From positions 51,724,271 through 51,788,270 of the forward strand of contig OZ022509.1 in assembly GCA_963989385.1 (NCBI GenBank): a DNA stretch of 64,000 bases, in the 5' to 3' direction. This document shows, in pieces, positions 44,201-54,806 of the stretch. The DNA comes from Ctena decussata. Lineage: Eukaryota; Mollusca; Bivalvia; Lucinida; Lucinidae. The notes beneath the pieces are model-generated. The model was given only the letters and a program-made list of their open reading frames with translations. It made no database searches and was not told where the DNA came from. The number at the start of each line of letters is the position of its first letter. The first letter of the stretch is position 1. The position numbers were made by a program, and so were the translations under genes.

Positions 44201-47187
44201 GGTTATCAACTTTGAATTTTGTCTACAAGATTTTGGTCAAAGTTATATATTTATAAGACATAATTTCACAGGGCCACAATGGACTCAGTTGATACTAATA
44301 CTTGGACTGATATTGGATAATGGTTCAAGGTTTTGATACATCCTAGCCCCCCCCCCCCCCCCACACACACACCCCACCCCTTACCCCTCTACCCCTTAGT
44401 TCTTTGTCCTCAAGCTCATGGACTTTGAAATTTCATGTGGATTTTTTAGCTCACCTGAGCCAGCGGCTCCGGGGGAGCTTATAGGATGGTAAGGCTCCGT
44501 CGTCCGTCGTCGTCCGTCGTCGTCCGTCCGTCCGTCCACAATTTCAAACGACTTCTCCTCTGAAACCGCTGGGCCAATTGTAACCAAATTTCATATGTGG
44601 CCTCCAGAGGAAGGGGGAACGAAAAGTTGTTCAAACCGTCCTGGTCACATGACCAACATGCCGCCACGCCCATATATGGTAAAAAAACTAAAAAAATCTT
44701 CTTCTCCAGAACCAATAGGCCGATGGCATTGAAACTTGGTATGTAGCATCGAGTACATGAGTACTACCAAGATTGTTCAAATTATGACCTTTGGTTGACC
44801 TTGACCTTTTTTACGGCAAGGTCAAATTTGCTTCCTTGTGCTTTTATATGGGAAAATGCTAGAACATAAGATATCTTGAAAACTGTTGAAGATTTTGGGC
44901 TAAAAATGGATATCTACAGTCATCTAAATATGTACATGAAGATTTATGAGTACAAGAGGTCAAGGTCATTCTTTGACCTTTGACCCAAAACTCTCATATT
45001 TTGACAATTTCAAACAATCTTCTCAACAACCACTGGGCCAATTGAAACCAAATTTCATATAGAGCCTCCAGGGGATGAGGGAATGAAAATTTGTTCAAAC
45101 TGTTCAGGTCACATGACCAACATGGCCGCCAATGCCCATATATGGTAAAAACCTTGAAAAATCTTCTTCTCCAGAACCAATTGACCGATGGCCTTGAAAC
45201 TTGGTATGTAGCATTGGGTACTCGAGTACTATCAAGATTGTTCAAATTATGACCTTGGGTTGACCTTGACCTTTTTACGGCAAGGTCAAATATGGGAAAA
45301 TGCTAGAACTTAAGATATCAGGGAAAGTTTTGAAGATTAAGGTCTAAAAGTTGGTATATGCAGTCATCTTTAATGAGTACAATGAAGATTTGTGAGTACA
45401 AGAGGTCAAGGTCATTCTTTGACCTTTGACTCTGACCTCTCAAATTTTGACAATTTCAAACAATCTTCTCAAAAACCACTCGGCCTATTGTAATTAAATT
45501 TCATATAGAGCCTCCAGGGGATGAGGGAATGAAAATTTGTTCAAACGGTTCAGGTCACATGACCAACATGGCCGCCATGCCCATATATGGTAAAAACCTA
45601 AAAAAATCTTTTTCTCCAGAACCAATTGATCAGTGGCCTTGAAACTTGGTATGTAGCATTGGGTACTCCAGTACTATCAAGAGTGTTCAAAATGATGACC
45701 TTGGGGTGACCTTGGCCATTTTACAGCAAGGTCAAATATGGGAAAATGCTAGAACATAAGATTTCATGGAAAATTTTGAAGATTTAGGCCTAAAAATTGG
45801 TAAATACAGTCAACCTAATGTGTACATCAAGTTTCATGACTACAAGAGGTCAAGGTCGTTCTTTGACCTTTGACCCTGAATTCTCAGAATAGTTTGACAA
45901 TTTCAAACTTCTCCTTAAAAGCCAATGCGGCAATTGTAACCAAATATTATATAGAGCCTTCAGGGGTCGAGGAAATGAAAATTTCTTCAAATGGTCTGGG
46001 TTACATGACCAACATGGCCACCATGACCATTATGGTAAAAACCTTTCAAAATCGTTTTCTCCAGAACCAATTGATCAGTGGCCTTGAAACTTGGTATGTA
46101 GCATTGGGTACTCCAGTACTATCAAGATTGTTCAAATTATGACCTTGGTTGACCTTGACCTTTTTTACAGCAAGGTCAAATATGGGAAAATGCTAGAACA
46201 TAAGATTTCATGGGAAGTTTTTGGCCTAAAAGTTGGTATATACAGTCATCTTAATGAGGTCATGAAGAATTATGAGTACAAGAGGTCAAGGTCATTCTTT
46301 GACCTTTGACCCAGATCTCTCATATTTTGACATTTTCAAATATTTTCTCAAAAGGCAAAGGGCCAATTGTAATCACATTTCATATAGAGCCTCCAGGGGT
46401 TGATTGAACGAAAAATTGTTCAAACAGTCCAGGTCACATGACCAACATGGCCACCATACCCATTTATGGTATAAACCTTAAATATTTTTTCTTCTCCAGA
46501 ACCAATACACCAATGGCCTTGAAACTTGGTAAGTAGCATGGAGTACTAGAGTACTACCAAGACTGTTTAAATGATGACCTCGGTTTTTCCTTAACTTTTT
46601 TTTGCGGCATGGTCAAATATGGGAAAATGCTAGAACATAAGATTTCATGGAAAGTTTTGCCTAAAAATGGTATATAGGGTTGCCTTAATGAGTACATGAA
46701 GATTTATGAGTACAATAGGTCATGGTCATTCTTTGACTTTTGACCCAAGACTCATATTTTGACAATTTCAAAACATAAGAAAAAGCCACTTTGCCAATTG
46801 TTCAGGTGAGCGATTCAGGGCCTCATGGCCCTCTTGTTTTATTTTATTTTTTTTAAGACTTATTTCTGAGATAGCGTTTGTTTATGAATGTGTTGTCATT
46901 ATGGACATGCTTGTTTGAAGTTTTCTGCCTAGCAGTCCACACCACCATAGCAACTGTGTTATGGGCAAGCACTTATTCAGGCGAGCTATGCTGTCAGGCG
47001 ACAGCTCTTGTTTATTCTAATTTTATTTTAAGACTTATTTCTGAGATAGCTTTTGTTTATAAATGTGTTTTCATTATGGACATGCTTGCATGAAGTTTTA
47101 TGCATAGCAGTCCACACCACCATAGCGGCTGTGTGATGGGCAAGCACCAATTCAGGCGAGCTATGCTGTCAGGCGACAGCTCTTGTT
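41278..47187 (+). mobile_element. Composite of E1 tandem elements in CHRAC1 intron 1
   Basis: E1 starts AGCTCGCCTGAACGAAAGTT CAGGAAGAGCT, followed by a CG-rich GTCxGC run, at 41278, 41829 and 43456. It ends GGCGAGCTATGCTGTCAGGC GACAGCTCTTGTT at 42961, 47012 and 47187. Internal units of roughly 150-190 bp repeat GATGTTTTGGTTAAAGTTTT, TGGATGGATTCxTTTGATAC and TGACCTTGATGTCAAGGTCA. An E2 element is inserted at 44448-46838. No protein is encoded; short open frames here are repeat translations. Confidence 0.85.
44448..46838 (+). mobile_element. E2 tandem element inserted in E1
   Basis: Starts AGCTCACCTGAGCCAGCGGC with the hairpin to GGGGGAGCT, then a (CGTCCGTCGT)n run. About five units of roughly 430 bp follow (TGACCAACATGGCCGCCATG, CCTTGAAACTTGGTATGTAG, AAGAGGTCAAGGTCATTCTT). 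It ends CAGGTGAGCGATTCAGGGCC ... GGCCCTCTTGTT. The empty site is seen in the sister E1 copy near 42788-42800 (a run of T after CATGTGGA). Confidence 0.88.
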
Positions 47188-47774
47188 CCACCTTCTATTT
47201 ACTTTTGGCAGAGCATACTTCCATATTAAACAAAAGTCATGGTAAATAAGTGTGTGTGTGTGTAAATCAGTGTGTGTGGGGGGGGGGGGGGGGGGGGGGG
47301 GACAAAAAAAAGATAGAAATCATGCAGTTTAAAATGCATGCACTTTTGCTTAAGCTAGAGGACTGTAAGTGTTTATCAGGTAATCAGTAATAATTGTTTT
47401 TCTACCTTCCATCAATACTAAGATTAATCGTGGCCGCACTGTCTTTAAAACCACCCCTATCTGGATCTCCGATAATTGTTGTTCTAACTGTTTTAAGTAG
47501 TCAAACCTGTTTTTAGGGGTTGCCTGTCTTTATAAGTCCCTCAAATCATGAATAATAGTGCAAAAACTGTTTCAGAATTTACTTGTCTAAACAATCAAGT
47601 TCTGTGTCTCCCCTTAGGTTTGACTGTATTCATGAAATTGTATCACAGTACAAAACAACCACCAGGGTTTTGTTGAAAGCTAATAGTCTTGTAAGGACTA
47701 TCTTCCATGCATTTTTTTTGTTTCTACGGTTATGATTCTTCTTATCTAATAACACAATTTATGCTTTTTTCTAG
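47188..47774. other. Region survey: CHRAC1 intron 1 end
   Basis: A (GT)n followed by a 23-base G run (47252-47301), and a decayed CAGTCAAACCTG MITE (about 47500-47630). Confidence 0.55.
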
Positions 47775-47895
47775 GAAATGTTTATCCAGAGTTTGGCACA
47801 GGTATCACTAGAGCAGAGCGCAGACAAGAGGCTCCTTCGCTACAATGATCTCGCAGAAATAGTAGATTCTATAGATACATTACAATTTCTTCAAG
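47775..47895 (+). CDS. CHRAC1: CHRAC1, exon 2
   Basis: 121 bases after the acceptor GCTTTTTTCTAG, ending at the donor CAAG|GTGAGT in phase 1. It encodes EMFIQSLAQVSLEQSADKRL and onward to the L3-alpha3 region (YNDLAEIVDSIDTLQFLQ), completing the histone fold. It corresponds to human KATELFVQ...LTYSDL...FQFLAD, so the Thr|Glu exon junction falls inside a conserved motif and confirms the 9.1 kb intron jump. The loop before YNDLAE reads SADKRLLR, differing from the vertebrate Gly/Lys-rich loop. Confidence 0.93.
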
Positions 47896-47919
47896 GTGAG
47901 TCCATAAGAAAAATGAGAA

Positions 47920-48100
47920 TGCTTTCAGGGGATGCAGCTCTGCCTTTTTCTTCTGGTTTGCCTCTCTTTACAGTGGGGTCAACTCTTAAAGGAAAGAATT
48001 TGCTCCTATTGGAGCAAATTCTTTCTTGTAAGAGTAGACCCCTTTGTGGGAGGGTATCTTGGTCCAAGGAAGCAAACAGGAAGTCACGTTGTTTTCCTTG
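47920..48100. mobile_element. Foldback element of the GGAGCAAATTCTTTCCTTT family in CHRAC1 intron 2
   Basis: CTTTCAGGGGATGCAGCTCT GCC, then GGTCAACTCTTAAAGGAAAG and the palindrome AATTTGCTCCTATTGGAGCA AATT, then GGAAGCAAACAGGAAGTCAC. It begins 25 bases after the exon 2 donor. Confidence 0.8.
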
Positions 48101-48644
48101 GTAAAAATGGTGGATGATTGGTATACACCTTGTGCTGAAAGAGTTTCAAATGTGTTGGGGTTATGAGGATAGTACTAGGATCATTTATGCCTTGCCTCAT
48201 TGCGACTAGCAGAAAGACAACTCGGGTAATGCTTTTCTGGCACTGTTGTCATTGGAGTTGAAGTAGTATTCTGCTTCAGCTCTGTTTCTGTGGCAATGGG
48301 TACCCAGGTATCCTAGTCTGGGTTGGGTAGACCAATTACCCGGGTACAAATTTACTAACTATTACCCTACTGCTTATTATTATGTAATACATGTATATAA
48401 ATGTACTATTTAAGTGGAATTCCAAGAGCAACAGTTAGTGTTGTCTGATTTAAACTGCAGTCATATATTGCCAACCCATTATTGTATGTTATAATGAGAT
48501 TTCTACATGTTCATCCCCGCCCCACCCCCTCCCCCCTATCCAAATGTGCACCCATGTGCAAATGTGATAGATAAATTATTATTTGATCTAAACATATATT
48601 TCTGACTGTGGACATGCTCAAAATGCTACGGTAACAGATACTCA

Positions 48645-50608
48645 TAGGGCCAAAAAAAAAAATGTCTTGTTTCCGGAAACCCGACCGACCCCCTTTTTTG
48701 GACCCGACTCGAAATTTTTTAAGGCGCCTCGCTATCGGTAAAAATCGGCAACCTTCATTTTTGGAGGTAGTCCCGGTTCGGTAGTCCCGGTTTTTATACA
48801 AGTCCTGCGGCGTAAGCCAGTACGCCAAACGGCGCATACCGCCATTACTGCAACCCTGTCTTCCGATAATTGTCACTTACGGCCATTTGATCTTGTCCCG
48901 ACGTATAAAATATCGCCACTGGCTTTAAAATTCTAGCACGTGTCATAATTAATAGGATTACCACAGGTGTCAGCCAGGCGAAAAGACCGCCTACGGCCAG
49001 GCTACGGGCCAATCGAGATTGTCCGTATGGAGCACTGAAACAGGTAACACACGTCGGACCGCCTACCTGTCAATAACGAGTGTCAAAATAACGCCCACTC
49101 GTAGATTCAACCTCTTACAAAAGTCTGCGAAACAACTGATCAGATCACGATGACGAAGCGTTTGGATAAAAGCTGTCCATCTTTTTTTACTATCGCGAGA
49201 ATGTAACTGACCTGTATGTGTAGGGCGTATACATGCCGTCTTCAAAAGTTTGTGAATGTAGCCATAACACACGAATACTGAAGCATGTATTGACAAACTC
49301 TGTCCGAAGTTTTTACGAACACAACATTCATATTGACGTTTGCCCAAACAACGGAAGATCTTGTCATGATCCATACTGTCGTCAATGGAGTTTATAGGAA
49401 TACGAACCTCTTCCGCGAAAAGCCAAGATACACTGTTAAAATAGTCGCTATTTCCGACGCGTTATGGTCCACGCTCTGGTATAATTTACATTGTTTTAAT
49501 TAATGGTACTTTTAAAATACGAATATTGAAACGTCCATTTCACCGATTTCCCAGTTGTATCGTCATATCGTCATGCAACCCAGTGCGAAAATAATGCCAA
49601 ACAGTGCACATACATAGCGCATTCTGACCAGGGTCTACGCGATTATACATGCGGTATAGTACTAACGGTAGCGTTGATATGCAATTACCTGCTCGTTTAG
49701 GGGTCAAGCACGTTTTGCTTTGATGTTAATATCAAAGACGCCGCTGTGGGTATACGCGTGCCGTGCGCAGTGTCATTTTAACCGTGAGGCGGCTAAAGGT
49801 ACCTCAGTACACACACTGATAACTAACAACCGTATCAGCCAGCGCAACTAAGCAGTCAGACCGGTCTTTCTTGTTCGCATCTAACATGAATAATAATGAA
49901 CATCGACCTAAAGACAACCGAGTTCTTCGATGGAAGCGTGTCAATATATGCTCTTCACACGTTCCGTAAGTCACCTATTTCCGACGCGGCCCATTCGGCG
50001 GGAATAAAAGGGAATATTATGCAGTAACAGACAGTGCAACCATCGTAACTTGGGCAAATCCCCAGTTTTTAGAATGCTCAGGCCTTACGTATTGTTCACA
50101 AACAAACAGGAATGACTCTGATTAGACTGCGCAAATGCTCAGGCTTCCCTTCGTAGAACAAAAAAGTTCACTATGGGAGAGAGAGAGAGAAAGTGGTGGC
50201 GGGGGCCCTTAAAATAACCATGCATACGTCATTCCTAAAAACTTCAGACTTCCAAAAAATTCTCTCAATACGTCCAAATCTTTCACCATGGAAGTCTGGA
50301 CTTCTAAATTTTGAAAGTTAGTGGAAGCCCTGCTTCCATTAAGATGGCGTCGTCGTTGCTGGCGATTTACATCCTATATTATAATCTTGCATGAGGTCCT
50401 CTGGGTTTCTGCAGGCATCAAACCTCTAGGCTAGTTCAACAGCTGAAAAGACTAACAAATTACATGCTAAGACCTATTGGCATCTAGCGCAAAATGTTTG
50501 GAGAAGGTTTAAAAAAATTCTCTAAAAAAAAAAAAAAAAAATCCGACCTACCTACCCTATTTTTTTTGGTGACGTTTCCGGAAACAAGACTTTTTTTTTT
50601 TTGGCCTA
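48645..50608. mobile_element. 2 kb terminal-inverted-repeat element in CHRAC1 intron 2
   Basis: Left TAGGGCCAAAAAA...TGTCTTGTTTCCGGAAAC and right GTTTCCGGAAACAAGACTTT ... TTGGCCTA are inverted repeats of about 35-40 bases with TA at both edges. The next 60 bases (CCGACC...TTTTTTGG) are also partly mirrored. The interior is visibly richer in CG dinucleotides than its surroundings and has a 104-codon minus-strand frame. Superfamily unknown; no transposase motif seen. Confidence 0.75.
49063..49374 (-). CDS. Unidentified short frame inside the 2 kb element (possible captured exon)
   Basis: ATG at 49374 opens MDHDKIFRCLGKRQYECCVR, with further Cys and Lys/Arg-rich sequence, to a stop at 49063. 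A donor-like CATACAG|GTCAG occurs after codon 54 (near 49211), so only the first half may be an exon. The CG-rich context differs from the host intron. It may be a gene fragment picked up by the element or a chance frame; no family is recognised. Confidence 0.25.
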   Translation of the reverse strand: MDHDKIFRCLGKRQYECCVRKNFGQSLSIHASVFVCYGYIHKLLKTACIRPTHTGQLHSRDSKKRWTAFIQTLRHRDLISCFADFCKRLNLRVGVILTLVIDR

Positions 50609-50691
50609 GGTAAAAGGAACTCAGGAACCTGGGCAAAACATCTCTACCCGTCTCAGCCCTTATACTTAGTAATACATGCTTATATTTTCAG

Positions 50692-50783
50692 ACATTATAC
50701 CCAAGAAGATAAAAGCTAAAGTGTACTTGGACATGTTGAAAAAGTTGGAAGAAGAAAATGGGGACAACAGTGATGAGACATGA
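50692..50783 (+). CDS. CHRAC1: CHRAC1, exon 3 and stop
   Basis: 92 bases after the acceptor ATATTTTCAG, ending TGA 50781-50783. The split codon gives Asp, then IIPKKIKAKVYLDMLKKLEE and a short acidic tail (ENGDNSDET). IIPKKI..YL.ML is diagnostic for CHRAC1 (human DILPKKI..KYLKMLK). The total protein is 107 residues, somewhat shorter than the vertebrate protein because the acidic tail is brief. The 3' untranslated region contains a foldback element at 50831-51026. Confidence 0.93.
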
Positions 50784-50830
50784 AAGACATGAAAACACAT
50801 AGAAACTGATAGTCTTTCTTGAACTGTTAC

Positions 50831-51026
50831 AGTGCTCCAGATAAGCAGGGGTTACAGGGATGATTTAGGGATAATTCCCCATATTTATTCAGAAAAACAT
50901 GTTGTTACAATTCATTAGAACCGTCTCACCAAGACGGTTCTAATGAGGGGTCACAACATATGTTTTCATTGAGATAAGAAAATTATCTTTGAATTATTCT
51001 CAGTATCCCACATTATCAGGAGCTAT
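50831..51026. mobile_element. Foldback MITE of the GACCCCTCAT family in the CHRAC1 3' region
   Basis: Arms AATTCATTAGAACCGTCTCA and AAGACGGTTCTAATGAGGGG. Outer parts CTCCAGATAAG and TTATCAGGAG are complementary. It begins 48 bases after the CHRAC1 stop. Confidence 0.8.
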
Positions 51027-52837
51027 GCTAAACAGTCTTTTGTGAACTGTGGCCTAGATATGGAAGGATAGTGCTGATAATTGGAAGATAATTTCTGTTC
51101 ATTGGCCATAATAAACATGTTACAGACTTTCAGTAAAAGATTATTGCTGTGTATTGGAATGGCAATTCTAATGAAGGTCTTGGCTCCATTTTCAAAATTA
51201 ATGATGTAGTTAGTTAGTTTCATTGCTAGCTAACAACAGTCCCCAGGCAATGATGTCCTGTAAATACTGCAGAAATTATATTTATTCTAAGTTCCATACT
51301 GTCCTTTGAATTAAATATTCACAGTTTTTGTACTAGCTAATTCTCCTGTTCTACTAAAGTTTTAATGATTTTGTAACAAACACAAGTGTCTTAGCATTGG
51401 GAATCTTGTCAGCAAGAGCCTTTTCATTGGCCAATTGAAATCTGTCAAAAAAATGAAGTTAATGCAAAATATGAAGCTGCTGCAATCTTTCGAAACTGAT
51501 GTCAACGTCGATTTCAATAATGTCGTAAGAACTGTGCATTGCTTTGGAAGAAATGAATCTATAACAGTTGCCATCCTTTGAATGGATATTGTAGGTAATG
51601 ATGCACAAACAGTTGACAAGGATTTATTTTGTATTTACAATGAATTTTGATTTGAATAACGCATGCTGAAAAAAAATCAAATATGAAATGAGCCCAGTGG
51701 TATGACTGGGGTCTAATAAAATGCATTGTTACTCAATACAGAAAAGTGTCTATGTATAGTGTTTGGTATCATTGTAAAGGCAAAATATAGTGCTTTTAAT
51801 ACATGTAGTCTAGTATGGCATAATGCCCCTCAACAAAGTTATGAGGCCACTTGCAAAACTTTTTGAACGCCCCTCATGTTTTGAAATGCATTCATGCACA
51901 ACACCACCGCTATTTTTTGCTGGAAAAATATAAAGAGCTTTTTGCACAGTAGATTCAGCTTATTCCTAAATGAGGAATCCGATTATTTAAGCTGAAGGTC
52001 ATCTTGAAATGATTTGAACGATTTTCATTAAAATTTTTACTCATAATTGTTTATTTCCATGCAAATAGTGTAGACCTAGATCTGATCTAGGTCTACACTG
52101 TTTGCAAGGTCTACACTGTTTGCAAAAAGGTCCCTGTTACAAAATGCTAGATATTTATTGGAGAAGTGCCACATTAGGTTAAGTACCACATCTAGCTATA
52201 TTTCCACTGTACAATTTCCCTTTTTGCTAAGGTTTGTGCTATGGAAATTCTTTGCACGAAAAACTTAACCAGGTTTAATTTTTGTCTTTAATTAAGAATT
52301 GATAGTTGATTTTTCAGCATTCATTGATGTGATGAAGCCATTGGGGGAAGCTAAAATTCCATGAGGCCCGAAGTGCTTCTTGTAGAATTTTAGCGATGAC
52401 CACTGGCTTCTGTATGCTATGAATGCTGAAAAATCAAATGTTTATTGTTATATTTACACTTTATTTTTAATCCCTTTCTGTGCCGTTTTCGTGGTAATTT
52501 AATGTAGGATATGCAAAATATGGGTTGAAGAGAAGTTTGTAACAATGTGTTCAGCGTGAGGTTAAACAGCTGTCGCCATGACCTGGCATCAGTGGAATGT
52601 TATGTGGACCTAACAAGAAGTTTGTTTACCATAAATGTCATTTGACGATGCCAAATGATCAATAATTGTTCATCACTGTATGAAGCTAATTGCTCTTAAA
52701 AGTTTACCAAAGGGAAGTCAGTGGCAAATGTAAATATTTGAAAATGACATGCAATTTTACTTATTAGTCTTATTTTTTGTCCTGTCTGCCAGGTCATTAG
52801 ATATGGCAGAAACATGACCATTGTATGATAAACTAGA
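51027..52837. other. Region survey: 3' of CHRAC1
   Basis: AT-rich. GTAGACCTAGATCTGATCTA GGTCTAC palindrome at 52069-52096, with TAGACCTAGATCTGATC arms in GCAAATAGTG / CACTGTTTGC context. A longer dyad (GATTTTTCAGCATTCAT near 52307 against ATGAATGCTGAAAAATC near 52418) encloses about 95 bases. No exon. Confidence 0.5.
51715..51720 (+). promoter_or_regulatory. Candidate CHRAC1 polyadenylation signal
   Basis: AATAAA, about 930 bases after the CHRAC1 stop codon, is followed by a T-containing stretch. It is the clearest canonical hexamer noticed downstream. Its use is inferred. It would make the foldback element and AT-rich sequence between 50784 and 51714 part of the 3' untranslated region. Confidence 0.35.
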
Positions 52838-53526
52838 GCAAGTGAGCAGGGGCTCACATATACCCCCGACCAGTACCACAGCCTAATGAAAGCATACTTT
52901 TAACACAAGTGCAAATACTATACATGTACAAAATACAAAGTCTGTGACCTTGACATTCAGTCAGCAGCAGCATCAATATGTTGTAAACAAGTTGGAAATA
53001 AAACTAGACATGCATCATTAGATGACATTCAAGTATTATTAGAACTATAAGCCAAAAAACACCGAAAATGGCAAAGTCCTAGTTATTGACCTCTGGCCCC
53101 ACCCATAAGCCTGACCCAGCAGTTTGGGAGTCCGTATCAAAGATGATGCTACAGAGATATCATGAACCAAATATGGATGAAATCTTCAATGCAGTAATAG
53201 AGGTATGAGCAATCAGAAAGGTTTAAAGCAAAACTTGACATAATCAAAATGCCAAAGTCCTAAATATTGACCACTAGCCCCACCCTGGGGCCTGACCCAG
53301 GGGCTTAGATAGTTTACATCAAAGGTAATGCTATAGAAATACCATAAATCAAATATGAAAAGAATCTGATGTGTGGTTATAGAGATATGAGCAATCTAAA
53401 AAGGTTTAACGCAAAACTCTGACGTGAAGTTGACGGATGGACGGATGGAAGAACGATCAAACGGACGAACAGACGGAATGACAAAAACCATATACCCCCT
53501 GACATACTTTGTATGTCGGGTATAAT
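52838..53526 (+). mobile_element. E5-type element with GTGAGCAGGGGCTCACATAT start
   Basis: Starts AAGTGAGCAGGGGCTCACAT ATACCCCC and contains two to three units around CCTAGTTATTGACCTCTGGC CCCACCC. A GACGGATGGACGGATGG run follows, and it ends with the hairpin CCCTGACATACTTTGTATGT CGGGTATAATAA. A second 5' end of the same family is at 58325-58372. Confidence 0.7.
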
Positions 53527-53587
53527 AAAGGTACTCTGTCTGATGAGAGACTTCTCAAATTAAATCTCTTTGTTTCTTGGCAAAACT

Positions 53588-53770
53588 TAAGGTGTATGGG
53601 TATACCTCCATGCTTTTCTGCAATTTATACAAAGGGAAACAACTTTTGTGACTTTAAGTTTTACTTCCCTGGATGGCAAAAACTCTTCCGGATGGGATGT
53701 ACTATTTTAACAGTTGACCTGTATTAAATACAGGTCAACTGTTAAAATAGTACATCCCATTTTGGAATAC
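53588..53770. mobile_element. Foldback element related to the GGAGCAAATTC family
   Basis: GGTGTATGGGTATACCTCCA at the left and a palindrome GTACTATTTTAACAGTTGAC / GTCAACTGTTAAAATAGTAC (53698-53752) that replaces the usual centre. Confidence 0.7.
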
Positions 53771-54029
53771 TATTTGCTAAAGTGTCGTACATAGAAATAT
53801 TAGACTGGTTTACACGTCTTTTATGCCAAAAGGAGTGACATTTTTAGCGTGAATTTACAGGAAGCGTGGTGACTAATGCTACGAAATCCGGAATAATTGG
53901 GTGAACGAAAACACAGTTTACGTATCAGTAGGCAAATTTTGGATATAAATTGAGTATCTAGCAATTTTGCAAACGTAAAATATGCAGCTTATCTGTTCCT
54001 CTGTACAATTGAATATGGAGGCAAGAATA

Positions 54030-54440
54030 GAATTTATAGTTGCTTCCCCTGAAAATGAACTCAGCCATCTTAAGGGAGATCAGGAAGTACATGTACATGC
54101 ATTTTTTCCCCTTCCCACAAAGGGGTTTCCATAAAGGAAAACACTGCTCTCTACAGAGGTGAAAGCATCTGCTTGGCCAAGTGGTTCACACTCCCAATTA
54201 CAGATTATGGGCATGCAGGTTGAGTTTCACAGAGGGGAAGATCCTTCTGAACCTAAATACCACTTCATTATACAGAGCCCTTCATATTCACCCTCCCATC
54301 ACCCTGAAATGACTCAAATACTGCAAAAAGGATGTACAACTGCCGAGTCAGAAAATTTGCCTTCTGCAGATAGATGATGGATGACTGAGTCATCCATCAT
54401 CTATATGCAGAGGGCAAATTCTTTTCTTTATGTGTACCCT
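54030..54440. mobile_element. Foldback element interrupted by a SINE
   Basis: GTTGCTTCCCCTGAAAATGA at the left; AGATAGATGATGGATGACTG AGTCATCCATCATCTAT palindrome near 54368-54404; GGGCAAATTCTTTTCTTTAT at the right. The SINE-like 54155-54340 lies between. Confidence 0.6.
54155..54340 (+). mobile_element. tRNA-derived SINE with another head but the same body
   Basis: The head GCATCTGCTTGGCCAAGTGG and TTCACACTCCCAATTACAG differ from the other copies. The body CCCTTCATATTCACCCTCCC and ATGACTCAAATACTGCAAAA matches the second SINE family. It is inserted within a foldback element (54030-54440). A further decayed body is suspected near 62400-62520. Confidence 0.55.
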
Positions 54441-54704
54441 CATCTGAAACTACTGATATCTCAAACTTTCAGGTCCCAAAAAATTTAGTTTGAAATACCA
54501 GTAATTTCAGACATCTGGAGTTCAAATATATAGAAAAATATATATGAAGGCACTTTGAGATATTTGAGGTAACGAAAGTCAACTGCACATCACAGTTACA
54601 TAGATCAGGTCAGGAAAATATGTCATAGATAATACCAGTCACAAAGCTAGCAGACAGCTCTGTTATCAAACAGTTCTAGATAAAGCTGGGTGATCACCAA
54701 TAGG

Positions 54705-54806
54705 GCACACAATGTTTAATCAACACCTAATCAACATTGATTTAATGTTAGAACACTGAATCAAGGTTGATTCAATATTGATTCAACATTGTGTGCCTGC
54801 AGGGTA
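54705..54806. mobile_element. TTGAATCAA-type MITE, second copy
   Basis: GGGCACACAATGTTTAATCA AC to GATTCAACATTGTGTGCCTG C with internal ATCAACATTGATTTAATGTT. Same family as 18935-19048. Confidence 0.75.

Noticed and set aside
41278..44320. Several frames reading WMFWLKF and similar
   Set aside because: These are translations of E1 tandem units (GGATGTTTTGGTTAAAG), repeated in each unit.
38548..50783. POLE4 (the CHRAC1-like polymerase epsilon subunit) as identity
   Set aside because: KSSP in helix 1 and the C-terminal IIPKKI..YL.ML motif are CHRAC1 features; POLE4 has LPLARVK..KADPDV and lacks PKKI.
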